From: Macrothele yani
Taxonomy: Eukaryota; Arthropoda; Arachnida; Araneae; Macrothelidae
Assembly: GCA_039090855.1 (NCBI GenBank)
Contig: CM077011.1
Span: 21,143,001 to 21,207,000 of the forward strand
Direction of reading: 5' to 3'
DNA: 64,000 bases
Shown here: piece by piece, positions 1 through 9,348 of the stretch
Numbering within the stretch: position 1 is the first letter of the stretch
How the letters are laid out: every line of letters starts with the position of its first letter
Made by a program: the position numbers and the translations under genes
Notes under the pieces: model-generated
What the model was told of the DNA's origin: nothing
Database searches by the model: none
What the model saw: only the letters and a program-made list of their open reading frames with translations

Positions 1-204
1 TAACCTACCGTTTTCTGGTACTAGAAATCGATTTAGCTTGATCTCGACTTCAGGAGAATTCGTTTAGTGGGTTAAATAACCACCCCGAATTATAACGTTT
101 TTAGTGTCATGGCGTCGTTCCATTAATGTTTCCAATGCTTAGAAATCTTATGACGTCACAATCTCGCGTTTGAGAATGTTGGCGCGCGGTCACACCATCT
201 GTCT

Positions 205-313
205 CATTACGTCACGCGTTGTGTGTGGATCCTATTAAAGTTTTATGACGCCATACTCTTGCCAGAAGATGGTCGCGATTCCCATCTGCTTCATTACGTC
301 ACGCGTTGTGTGC
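205..313. repeat. Short direct duplication (about 87-bp spacing)
   Basis: The block CATTACGTCACGCGTTGTGTG occurs at about 205-225 and again at 292-312, each preceded by a similar CATCTG(T/C)(C/T)T context. It contains a CRE-like TTACGTCA core. It lies directly upstream of the 146-bp satellite and may be a diverged older part of the same array. No coding content is visible from 1 to 350. Confidence 0.6.
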
Positions 314-350
314 GTATGTCCGCCCGCACGATAACTCGCGTAACAATCGT

Positions 351-930
351 TCGATTTCGATGAAATTTTAGTATCTGGTAGGGTATCACCTGGGAAGGAA
401 CCTTATTTAAAGTGAACAAAATGGGGTGAAAAGTCAGTACATTGGAGCGGGATCCATTCCAATGCTATTATGCGTCATAACTAACGTTAAAAAGGCTCGA
501 TTTTGATGAAATTTTAGTATGTGGTAGGAGACCACCTGGCCACAAACCCTATTGAAAATGGGCGAAATGGGGTCAAAGGTCAGGACATAGGAGCGGAATC
601 ACTTCCATCGCCATTATGCGTCATAACTTACGTAAAAATGTTTCGATTTGGATGAAATGTTAGTATGTTGTAGGGACCTGCCTGGGGACGAATTCTATTG
701 AAAACGGGCGAAATGGGGTCAAAGATTAGGACACAGGAGCGGGGTCTATTCCGTAGCCCTTATGCATCATAACTTACTTAAAAATTCATCGATTGCGACA
801 AAACTTTATCATGTTATTTCGGAGGTATACCGAACCGGTTCTGTTGAATATCATCGATATGGGATCAAGGGTCAGGGCACAGGACCGAGATTTATTCCAC
901 AGCCATTATTCTCATAACTTGAGTAATGAT
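351..930. repeat. Tandem satellite, 146-bp unit, four diverged copies
   Basis: The start motif TCGATTT-GATGAAA recurs at 351, 497, 643 and, more diverged, 789, an exact 146-bp period. Each unit carries in order TTAGTATGTGGTAGG, a CACCTGG block, GAAATGGGGTCAAAG, AGGACA-AGGAGCGG and TTATGCGTCATAACTTACGT. The fourth copy is clearly degenerate and the array fades near 930. The unit length is close to the nucleosome core length, which is common in satellites. The open frame at 793-1014 falls inside the array and is not considered a gene. Confidence 0.85.
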
Positions 931-1681
931 TTCTGGTATGTTGGAAAGCGTATTATAATCAATGCATCGCATGATTTTACAAACTTGTTTCTTAATACAT
1001 GTAACTTACGCTGACCTAAATCAATTCCTCTGCGTTAGAAATAAAACATCACGGTTTTGTACAATGTATATAAAATCTTACTAAAAAATAAAAATCTCTA
1101 ATAGTTTCGTTTTTTGTTTAGTACTTCTGAAGTAATACACGAATTCACTATTCTACAATGTTTTTTTCGCCAGGAAGTACTGTAAGCTTGCTATGAGAAG
1201 TTTAGTAACTCCTTTAGCACGAGTAACTGGAATATAGAGTAGAAAGGAAATCAGTGCACAACAGAGCTACCGTGATGCACATACCTTTCTCCCAAAGTGT
1301 TTCTGAAACTCAAAAAGTAATATTGGATAATGACTTTTTTTCTGCCCTTGTTCATTTACATATTTTATTTTTAAATGGTTCCTAATACTATTTCGGAAAA
1401 GTCCGTTTAAATGCATGTCATCTAACACTTGGAGAAAATTTAAATTTTGTCAGTAGAAAGCTAGAGAAAAAAGGAGAAGTAAAATGTTTTAGTTAATTGT
1501 ATTTCATATATCACCACTGATGGTCTCGTACTCTCAGTGCGTTCGGAGTGCTGTTAATTCAAAATCAAAGGTCACGGAGGGACTTTGGGTGTTAGCAATG
1601 GGAATTCACATTAAAATACATATATTTTTCAGAATTTTAATTTAAAATAGGTAAGTAGGAGATAAACTGATATAAAAACCG
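931..1681. other. AT-rich DNA with no recognised feature
   Basis: No long open frame, terminal inverted repeat or known family was recognised. Homopolymer runs and many stops occur in all frames. Confidence 0.5.
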
Positions 1682-2165
1682 GGGAGGAGAACATTTTGAA
1701 GAAACAATGTGATTTTCAAGAGCAATTCTGCATTGCGTCTTAAACGGAAAGTGTTTAATCAATGCAAACTTTACAGTTCTTAGTTATTATTAGTGAACTT
1801 TAACTTAACAGCGGCTACGAACAATTCAAATAAGTATGGAAAGATGCACGCTGGGTGTAACTACAGCAAAATAGGAAGAACCCATGGACCTGGAATATGA
1901 CAAGTGTTAATGGCATGGTATTCAAAGTAAAGATCCTCAAATAGCAATGAGAACTAACCACCGCTTCAACATTGGAATACTGGACTTGTCACCAAGGAAG
2001 AGTAAAAGATAAAGCAGACGACTATGGCATATTGGTGGATATCATTCGGAAGCATAACGAATGGCGTTAAAAAGATTTACTCAATACTGAAATTTATGGA
2101 CATGGTCTGAGGAGACATTTTTACATCCAGCAGTGGATTGGTAATGTTTCGATGATTATGATCAT
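1682..2165 (+). mobile_element. 5'-truncated, strongly decayed RTE-clade LINE 3' end
   Basis: The stretch aligns by eye, in order and orientation, with the last about 480 bp of the RTE copies at 6.1 and 9.3 kb. Shared landmarks include GAAGAAAC followed by GAGCA, AAGTGTTTAATCAATGCA near 1750, GGTGTAACTACAGC near 1855 (GGTGTAACCAGGAG in the full copy) and CAGCAGTGGATTGGTAATG near 2130, ending in a GATGATTATGATCATGA tail that corresponds to the GAT-repeat tail of the full copies. Many stops and frameshifts make it non-functional. 5' truncation with an intact 3' end is usual for LINE copies. Bases 2166-2465 show nothing further. Confidence 0.75.
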
Positions 2166-2465
2166 GAAGAGGATATACGCGCTGTCGTTATGTTTGATTG
2201 TCTGTCAGGACAAATGTATGCAATCGCTTTTCTTTGCTTCTCTCTCAGAACGTACGCATGTCATCACTCATTTACTTCCCTGTAAGAGCGAAATACAGAA
2301 TGGAAATCACATATGCTTTTTAGTTTTAATCGTAAACCGCCTTCCTTATGATAGTTCTGTCAGTTGCTCCGTCTATACCCAGACCCACTTTTTAGAACCG
2401 TTATAGTTTGTCTTCCTAAACAACAATATTTTTTTCTTTTTCATTCGCAAATGGTGGAAACAATA

Positions 2466-3745
2466 TTGGGTTGATGCATAAGTTCATGCCGTTTTTTTCA
2501 CTGCACAACAGGAATGTATTACATCAGAAGGGAAAAGGAAATCAAATAAGTATGTATCCTCCCCATTGTTTCGATGGTGTCCCAACGTCCGGATAGATCG
2601 GCACTGCCATTCTTGAAAAAAAGTGCTGGTTTTGCTGCGAAGAAATCATAGAGAAATTCTGGAGATCAACATCATTGTTGAACGTTCTGCTCCGTAGTGC
2701 ATGCAAGAGAGATCAAAAACAGATGATAGTCTAAAGGGGCAACATCTGGGGAATAGGACGGTTGTGGAAGGATCTCCTATTTCATGTCCTGAATGGCTAT
2801 TTTGGTCATGTTTGCACTGTGAGGGCGTGCGTTATCATGTTGGAGAAGGACACCATGGCGCCGATGTGGCCGTTTCTGCTGAATTGCTCTCTCCACACCG
2901 CCGAGTTGCTCACAATAGAGTGCAGCGTTGATGGTTTGATTCCTCGGCAGCATTTCCTAGTGAATAGTGCCTTCCATGTCCCACCAGACACAAAACATGG
3001 TCTTCGCAGGATGAAGATCCTGTTTCGGACGTGGTGTGGGCTTCTTGTTTAGTCTAAATCATTCCTTCCGATGCCAGAAATTCACATACAGACGCCATTT
3101 TTCATCTCCAGTAACAATACGTGACAGAAAGGGTTCGTGTTGCTGAGAACATTAGCGATAACAGGCGAGCAAGGTACCACATATGGCAATACGCTGATGC
3201 TTGTTGTCCTCAGTGAGAGTGTGAGGCACCAAAGACCCTAATTTCTGGAACTATACGATATGTTACAGGTGTTGCATCACTGTGGCCTAATCACAGTAAA
3301 TCTCAGTGGCAAATTCGCGTGTGATCTGACTCGGGTCCAAGTGAATGAGATGGTTCAAACGAAGATGGACGACCTGAGTGTTGAGAGTCGTTGAGGTCAA
3401 AATTACCACCTTGGAACTGCTCAAACCATTTGCGGGCTGTCCTCGGAGCAATAGCATCCTCGCCATACACAGAACAAATTTGTCGAGTAGCATCGGTATC
3501 TGTGGATCCTTTGTTAAGCTCGTGCAGGAGCAGATGTCGGAAATGTTCATTCCTCTCTACTTGACACTCCATACTTTCGGACCTGAAAACCAAGAAACCA
3601 TTAGCCACAATCACGCAACCCTATATGATTTAGATACACGATATTACTGGCTACATTTTGATATACAACTGGCCACCTGCATCGTCACTACTGACCTGGG
3701 AAACACTCGTGAAATAAAATTGCATGAATGTATGCATCAACTCAA
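2466..3745 (-). mobile_element. mariner-family DNA transposon, complete ends, decayed
   Basis: The left end TTGGGTTGATGCATAAGTTC starts at 2466 and its inverse ends at 3745 (GAATGTATGCATCAACTCAA on the plus strand). The inverted repeats are imperfect and about 30 bp long. TA dinucleotides flank both sides (2464-2465 and 3746-3747), as expected for Tc1/mariner target duplication. The 1280-bp length is typical of mariner. The transposase pseudogene runs on the minus strand. Confidence 0.9.
2650..3572 (-). pseudogene. mariner transposase pseudogene (SETMAR-like HTH and DD34D remnants)
   Basis: On the minus strand the N-terminal helix-turn-helix region is open from about 3572 to 3303, with motifs HFRHLLLHELNKG, QICSVYGEDAI and RKWFEQFQGGNFDLND, the hallmark mariner DNA-binding region. 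Further down, in shifted frames, lie VWWDMEGT and ARPHSANMTK near 2825-2850 and YSPDVAPLDYHLF near 2700-2760, corresponding to the second and third catalytic blocks of a mariner transposase. Frameshifts and stops separate the blocks, so no active enzyme is expected. The usual protein is about 345 residues. Confidence 0.85.
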
Positions 3746-3747
3746 TA

Positions 3748-4489
3748 ATATATCGTTTTGATTTCGTGCATGACCATCGCTTTGCCCAACATAACCCTTT
3801 TGTCTCGACAAGCAGGAGTGAACATTTCTTGTTTCAGATAAAAGGTAGCATCAATAAGATTTTTCACTTTGTATCACATTTTTGAGGAAAAGAATATTTT
3901 TATGGGTTGCACAACTGTAAATGCTTTTTTTATGTCTCTGCCGTAGGAGATAATAGCAGAAGTTCTTCTCGAAAAAGGAGAAGTAAGAATGCCGAAGATT
4001 AACAGGCTTTCTTGTACAAATCCCTGCAATTTCACGACACCCGCTTTAACGACAGGGGTAATACTTGCTTTTTTATGCAAAAATCTAGATTACATTATCA
4101 TTAGTTAAAAACGATTGCTTCAGTTTTTTTTTTCCTTTTTCATCTGAGGTAGTAATTCGAATGAATCGCGTTCAAGGTAAGAACACCATTTTTACTAATA
4201 AAATATTAGCCTTTTCTGAGTTTTTAGTGGTCAGCTCCTCAAATCTAGGTCATGCGTCAAATCAGAGTTGCTGATGCTGTTGGTTTTTACTTATGTATCA
4301 AACGTCTCCATTCACAGAGATTTCTGCACACAACTCAAGCTCACCATTTATCACACTCCCCACCTAAGAACTATTGTACTTTATATTCATTATCTTCTTC
4401 TCTTGAACGTGTTCGTAAGTCTGGTCCTCCGATTATTTATTCGGCGTTGCTTTACCTTTCTTTCATGTTACATGTGCTGGGTACATGCT
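3748..4489. other. No recognised feature
   Basis: AT-rich sequence. Short open frames on both strands show no family motif and no splice context convincing enough to call. A T-run occurs at about 4124-4140. Confidence 0.4.
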
Positions 4490-4687
4490 CTAAGTTAACA
4501 TTCCGCCACTCATTTTGTCAACATGCACAAACCACCTGGAAATATTTGACTCCATTATACTGACAACCTTTTGCTGAACAGCGCATGCGTATTTGCTCCT
4601 CACATGATCAGAATAAATCTTGCCAAACACCCCAGGTAAGTAACGCACCTTAGCAGCATTGAAACGATTCCTGTATCGCTTCTTCAA
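4490..4687 (-). pseudogene. Non-LTR retrotransposon fragment, C-terminal region
   Basis: The minus-strand frame carries RYRNRFNAAKVRYLPGVFGK, SDHVRS and SRWFVHVDKMS. This matches the general layout downstream of many LINE reverse transcriptases (R-L-A-EMRYLRGV-G---DHVRNE, then LKWLGHV-RM). The same arrangement is seen, with similar residues, at 48.8-49.1 kb, so both are fragments of one LINE family that is distinct from the RTE copies. It is open for only about 65 codons and lacks the catalytic part. Confidence 0.65.
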
Positions 4688-4820
4688 TACTTACTTTTTG
4701 CTACAATATAGTAGTTAGAAATGATGAGACTTTCGTGCACAGCAATCCAAGATATACATATTTAGTACGCCGTTTTTTAGTAATTCTACTGTCCAAAATG
4801 CCTTAAAATTTCAGTTTTCC

Positions 4821-4885
4821 TGTGTGTGTGCGTGATATATATACAGTATATATATATATATATTCACACACACACACACACACAC
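4821..4885. repeat. Compound TG / TA / CA microsatellite
   Basis: A TG run is followed by a TA run (about 4835-4862) and a CA run (about 4865-4885) leading straight into the Tc1-like inverted repeat. A mirrored TG then TA run lies at the other end of that element. Confidence 0.9.
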
Positions 4886-6088
4886 TGAAGCGCAAGAAAT
4901 ACTGGTACCCAGTCTAATACTTGGAAAGTCCACAACGGGAGCGCAGGACTGCAGACATACGACTGGACATAGACTCCACTAGATTCTGGAAATATTCTGT
5001 AGGCAATGCACATCATACTTCCTGAAGGGCGTTCCAAAATTCGGGCGTATTCCGAGGTCTCGGATACCTGTGTTCGATAGCGCGTTGCATGGCATCCCAA
5101 ATGTGTTCTCTCACGTTTAGATATGGGGACTTGGGGGGAATGGCAACACCCCAAACTCTGGTGAATGCTCCTCTAACCATAATGTGGCGTCCCGACACTT
5201 GTGTGGAGGTGCATTGTCCTGTTGGAACAGGCCTAACCCATCAGCATGAATTCAGGACATGAACGGGTGTACCACGTCAGAAAGGATGCATACATAGGGT
5301 TGGCCGGTCTCAGACATTTGTAGACGTAACAGGGGTCCCAGGGAAGTCCATCTAAATACATTCCATACCATTACGGAACCCCCCACCAGCCGGCACAGTT
5401 CCCTGTTGACAGGAGGGATCCATGGCTTCATTGGGTTTGCGCCACACACGAATCCTTCTATCTGGATACAGTTGGAAACGCGAGTCTACTTCTTTCCAGT
5501 CATCAAGTGTCCAGTGGCGGTGTTGCCCTGCCCAAGCAAGGCGCATAGCTCTGTGTCGGGCCCCCATCAAGGGGACTCGAGTTGGGCGTCGGCTCCCAAA
5601 GCCCATATCGTGCAGGGTACCTTGCACAGTCCGAACGCTGATGCTTGTTGAGGCTCTAGCATTAAATTCCGATTATACCCGCAAGAGTGTTGCACGCCTA
5701 TCGCGTGAAACGATTCTTGACAGACGACGTTGGTCACGTTCACCCAATGTCTTTTTACGGCCACACTGGTATCGTAGGTTGGAGGTTTTGCCGGAATTCT
5801 TGTAGTCACGGTACACCTTTGCAATGGTGGTCAGTGAAAATCCGAACTTCGTTTCTACCTCCGAAATACTATGGCCCACCTCACGAGCGCCATCTAGGAC
5901 ACCGCGTTGAAAATCGCTTGAATCGTTATTACTTGTCATTCTCATGCCTAAAACAGCTCTGACAGCTGGCAAGGATATTAATCGCTTTATATACGCAATG
6001 GCGGACGCAACCGAGTACGCGCATAGGTGACGATGCTATGTATTTTGCATAAGCTCGTCTGTACCAGTTTTTCTGGCACTTCAGTGTG
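4881..6088 (-). mobile_element. Tc1-like transposon, decayed, with microsatellite-extended ends
   Basis: The inverted repeats are CACTGAAGCGCAAGAAAT-ACTGGTA at 4883-4907 and the complement of TACCAGTTTTTCTGGCACTTCAGTG at 6062-6086, differing at a few bases. Outside them the left side has (CA)n and TA, and the right side has (TG)n and TA. The inverted symmetry therefore runs into the microsatellites, and the element may originally have ended in CA repeats next to the TA target. The element is about 1.2 kb. The adjacent RTE copy begins only about 30 bp further right. Confidence 0.85.
5013..5939 (-). pseudogene. Tc1-like transposase pseudogene
   Basis: The minus-strand start at 5939 (MTSNNDSSDFQRG) gives a helix-turn-helix region with SISEVETKFGFSLTTIAKVY, typical of Tc1-like N termini. 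In later frames appear LGSRRPTRVPL-like and TLDDWKEVDSRFQLYPDRR (first catalytic block, with the usual SDESRF altered), GGSVMVWNVFRW (core strand) and PPKSPYLNVREHIWDAMQRA (the SPDLNPIEHLWD block, altered). At least two frame changes separate these segments. The first and third acidic positions are not clearly kept, so it is inactive. Confidence 0.85.
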
Positions 6089-6114
6089 TGTGTGTGTGTA
6101 TATATATATATATG
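6084..6114. repeat. TG and TA microsatellite
   Basis: A TG run and then a TA run separate the Tc1-like element from the 5' end of the first RTE copy. Confidence 0.9.
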
Positions 6115-6457
6115 GGGGGATGTAAGGTCAGGTGATGCGTAACATCACAGCCTCTCCTTGACAAATGTCAACCCCGCCTTCTCGTGGTGCATCCTGTTCC
6201 CACTAAAGGAGCTCTGACGACCGCCAATAGCGGTATAAATATACCATCGGGATTAGAGGAAATTCTATCCCACACTCACCAACCCGCTTGGCCAGCGTGG
6301 TGAGTTATGGCCAAACCCCTCCAAAATGACTCCACAACTTAAATCTTGGCCCTCAGTCTCCGGCAGCTGGAATGTACCTGGCCAAGGCAGCGGCCAGTGC
6401 GACATGAAGGCAGAGGGTGCTAAGAATCCCCGGAGGACCGGACTAGGCTGCCATCTG

Positions 6458-6907
6458 ATGCTGACCTTGGCAACGTACAATGGACGCTCCCTATCTTCTG
6501 ATTCAAGGCTTCTTGAATTGGAAGAGGAACTACAAAGTATCAAGTGGGACATCGTGGGGCTAAGTGAGGTAAGGAGAAAAGGAGAAGATCTCATCGAACT
6601 GAAAAGTGGACATCTCTTCTACTATCGTGGGACAGATACTGGCAGAACTAGTGGTGTTGGATTTATAATAAACACGAAACTGAAGGATAAAGTGGTAGAA
6701 GTTGAAAGTTCCTCTGACAGAGCTGCACGACTCGTTATCCAACTATCGAGAAGATACCCGGCTCAGATTATTCAAACTTATGCACCCACCACAAGTCATC
6801 CTGAAGAAGAAATTGAAGAATTTTATGAGGAAATTTGTCATCTAAATAATAAAGGTAAGCAGCACTTGAAAATAATTATGGGAGATTTCAATGCAAAAAT
6901 AGGGTAA
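6458..6907 (+). pseudogene. RTE endonuclease (EEP) domain, N-terminal part
   Basis: The start at 6458 (MLTLATYNGRSL) is chosen because copy 2 has the same start with a stop just upstream. An upstream ATG at 6326 is also in frame here. Motifs are LATYNGRSL, DIVGLSEVRRKGED, HLFYYRGTD, GVGFIIN, QTYAPTT and IIMGDFNAKIG, the last being the metal-binding Asp/Asn block of the exonuclease-endonuclease-phosphatase fold. The enzyme would nick the target for primed reverse transcription. The frame ends at TAA 6905-6907, where copy 2 has CAA, just before a 38-bp duplication. The remaining endonuclease motif, SDHRL, lies in the next open frame. Confidence 0.85.
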
Positions 6908-6983
6908 CGGCAACAGAATGAAACTTCAGTAGGTAAATTCGGTCACGGCAACAGAATGAAACTTCAGTAGGTAAATTCGGTCA
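6908..6983 (+). repeat. 38-bp tandem duplication inside RTE copy 1
   Basis: CGGCAACAGAATGAAACTTC and the following 18 bases occur at 6908-6945 and again immediately at 6946-6983. Copy 2 has one unit only. Because 38 is not a multiple of 3, this alone accounts for the change of frame between the endonuclease part (6458-6907) and the RT part (7048-9324): without it both are in the same frame. Confidence 0.9.
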
Positions 6984-7047
6984 CGGCAACAGAAACCAGC
7001 GTGGAAATAATCTCGTTGAGTTTGCAGAGGCAGAAAGGTTTTTCATC

Positions 7048-9324
7048 TTGAACTCTTTCTTCAAGAAAAAGCCACACAGGAAATGGACATGGAGACATCC
7101 AAATGGGACGACAAGTGAAATTGATTTTATTATGTGTAACAAAAAATTCGTCATAGAAGAATGCAGTGTGCTAAACAAGTTCAATACAGGTAGTGACCAT
7201 AGATTGGTGAGATGTAAGATGCACCTCAACACTAAACTGGAACGTGGCAAGCTCATAAGACAAACGAAATCTATTGACATAACCAACCTTAAAAAACACC
7301 ATAATACCTTCGAGTTGGAACTGAAGAACAGATTCTCTGCTTTAGAAGGCCTAACATCGGAAGAAGTGGACATCTCTGAAGTTAACAGAAAAGTAACCAA
7401 AGCTCTTATGGAAACAGCAACAAAATTAGCTGGGTCTAAGAACAAGTTGCATGTAAATAAATTATCAGGAAAAACGAAAATGTTGATGCAAAAAAGAAGA
7501 GAGATGAGGACAACTAAAGAAGATGTGACTTCCAAAGTGGAATATATAGAGCTATGCAAGACAGTAAGAAAAAGTATCACTGAAGACGTAAGAAAATTCA
7601 ACTGTGAACTAGTGAGGAAAGCAATTGAAAACAACCAAAGCCTAAAGATAGCAAAGGCACATCTCAGTAAGGGAAGAAAACAGATTATGGCACTGAGGAA
7701 AGAAGATGGTTCTGTAACAAGAAATAGAGGCGCAATTTTGACAAGAGTGAAAGATTTCTACTCCAAATTATATGAAAGGGATGATACATGCACTCCAGAC
7801 ATCATGAAAGATACCAGTACCAGAGTTCCTCCAGTCCTTCCAGCAGAAGTTGCACATGCAATCAAGAACATGAAGCGGGGGAAAGCTCCAGGAGAAGATG
7901 GAATTACTGTAGACATCATACAAGAAGCAAGTGGAGAAATCGAAACAGTACTCGCCCAAATTTTCACTCGATGCCTTAATGAAGGAAAGATTCCTGAGGA
8001 TTGGAACACCGCTACAATGATCCTGCTACATAAGAAAGGTGACATTGAGGATCTCGGAAACTACAGACCTATCAGCCTCCTATCAGTAGTTTATAAAATC
8101 TTCACTAAAGTTCTTTCACACCGCTTGAAGGTAACACTGGACATGGCTCAACCGAGAGAACAAGCTGGATTCAGGAGTGGCTACAGCACAATAGATCATA
8201 TCCATGTGCTGAGAGAACTAATTGAAAGAGCGAGGGAATATGAACTTCCATTGTGCATGGCTTTTATCGATTATGAAAAAGCCTTTGATTTGGTGAAACC
8301 ATCAGCAGTTACAATGGCTCTGAAAACCTGCGGTATTGAAGATGCATACATTAATATTATTAATAACATCTATGAAAATGCAAGTGCAAAGATTAGGCTG
8401 TTTGAAAATACAACACACATAAAAATTGGAAAGGGAGTGAGACAAGGTGACACCATATCTCCGAAGCTCTTTAATGCCACATTGGAGGGTGTTTTTCAGT
8501 CACTGAGCTGGGAAAACAAGGGGATAAAGATTAATGGAGATTATCTAACCCACCTTCGTTTTGCTGATGACGTAGTCATTTTTGCAACTAGCCCATCAGT
8601 GCTGCAGAGTATGATCCAGGAACTTGCTGACAAGAGTAAAGAAGTGGGATTAAAAATGAACTTTCAGATGACAAAAGTGATGTTCAATGCTTTTACAAGA
8701 AATGAAGATTTATCGATTGATGGAGAAAAGCTGGAGATAACAGACACGTACGTTTATCTTGGACAGCAGATATCAAGTGAGGGTCACATTGATGAAGAAA
8801 TTAATCGGCGTAAAAAACTTGCCTGGAGAGCTTTTGGAAGAAACAGCATAATTTTAAAGAGCAGTATGCCATTATGTCTTAAAAGAAAAGTGTTTGATCA
8901 ATGCATCCTTCCAGTGCTTACGTATGGTGCAGAGACGTGGACCTTAACTAAAAGAGACATACAAAGGCTGCAGACAACTCAAAGTAGCATGGAGAGGTGC
9001 ATACTTGGTGTAACCAGGAGAGATAAGAAGAGGAACTCGTGGATCCGAAAAATGACAAGAGTGGAAGACATCATGATCAGAGTTAAATCCCTGAAATGGC
9101 AATGGGCTGGACATACTGCCAGAAGGACAGATCATCGATGGACAGCCGAAATTTTAGATTGGATTCCAAGGGACAGGAAAAGACCCAGAAGAAGACCACA
9201 TGGGAGATGGGTGGATGAAATTCGAAAGTATGCAGGGGTGACATGGAGGAGACTGGCACAAGACAGACCGTTGTGGAGGAAACTTGGGGAGACCTTCGTC
9301 CAGCAGTGGATTGATAATGGTTGA
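7048..9324 (+). CDS. RTE reverse transcriptase ORF (758 codons, open)
   Basis: The frame begins inside the endonuclease domain; SDHRL near residue 50 is its catalytic His block. The RT fingers and palm follow: APGEDGI near 280, NYRPISLLSVVYKI near 338, QAGFRSGYSTIDHI near 371, AFIDYEKAFD near 404 (motif A Asp), GVRQGDTISP near 463 and LRFADDVVIFA near 502 (catalytic FADD). C-terminal blocks are TYVYLGQQIS, YGAETWTLTK, the WAGHTAR region and RRRPHGRWVDEIRKYAG near 715. All catalytic residues seen are intact. The protein would copy element RNA at a nicked target. The N-terminal endonuclease half is cut off by a stop and a frameshift, so the locus as a whole is probably dead, although RT itself could be made if a start were used. 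Confidence 0.85.
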   Translation: MNSFFKKKPHRKWTWRHPNGTTSEIDFIMCNKKFVIEECSVLNKFNTGSDHRLVRCKMHLNTKLERGKLIRQTKSIDITNLKKHHNTFELELKNRFSALEGLTSEEVDISEVNRKVTKALMETATKLAGSKNKLHVNKLSGKTKMLMQKRREMRTTKEDVTSKVEYIELCKTVRKSITEDVRKFNCELVRKAIENNQSLKIAKAHLSKGRKQIMALRKEDGSVTRNRGAILTRVKDFYSKLYERDDTCTPDIMKDTSTRVPPVLPAEVAHAIKNMKRGKAPGEDGITVDIIQEASGEIETVLAQIFTRCLNEGKIPEDWNTATMILLHKKGDIEDLGNYRPISLLSVVYKIFTKVLSHRLKVTLDMAQPREQAGFRSGYSTIDHIHVLRELIERAREYELPLCMAFIDYEKAFDLVKPSAVTMALKTCGIEDAYINIINNIYENASAKIRLFENTTHIKIGKGVRQGDTISPKLFNATLEGVFQSLSWENKGIKINGDYLTHLRFADDVVIFATSPSVLQSMIQELADKSKEVGLKMNFQMTKVMFNAFTRNEDLSIDGEKLEITDTYVYLGQQISSEGHIDEEINRRKKLAWRAFGRNSIILKSSMPLCLKRKVFDQCILPVLTYGAETWTLTKRDIQRLQTTQSSMERCILGVTRRDKKRNSWIRKMTRVEDIMIRVKSLKWQWAGHTARRTDHRWTAEILDWIPRDRKRPRRRPHGRWVDEIRKYAGVTWRRLAQDRPLWRKLGETFVQQWIDNG

Positions 9325-9348
9325 CAATGATGATGATGATATATATGT

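Larger units (their letters stand above)
6118..9342 (+). mobile_element. RTE-clade non-LTR retrotransposon, copy 1, nearly full length
   Basis: The copy begins with a GATGTAAGGTCAGGTGATGC leader that is shared with copy 2 and ends with TTGACAATGATGATGATGAT, a short GAT-repeat tail rather than poly(A), as in RTE-type elements. It carries an apurinic-like endonuclease (EEP) domain followed by reverse transcriptase and a C-terminal domain ending WRKLGE then QQWIDNG. It is about 3.2 kb, normal for RTE. Coding damage is limited to one stop and a 38-bp duplication near the endonuclease active site. A second copy follows within about 10 bp in the same orientation. Confidence 0.9.

Noticed and set aside
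6981..7634. 217-codon minus-strand frame
   Set aside because: It lies wholly antisense to the RTE coding region, and its hydrophobic composition is what the antisense of a Lys/Glu-rich protein gives.
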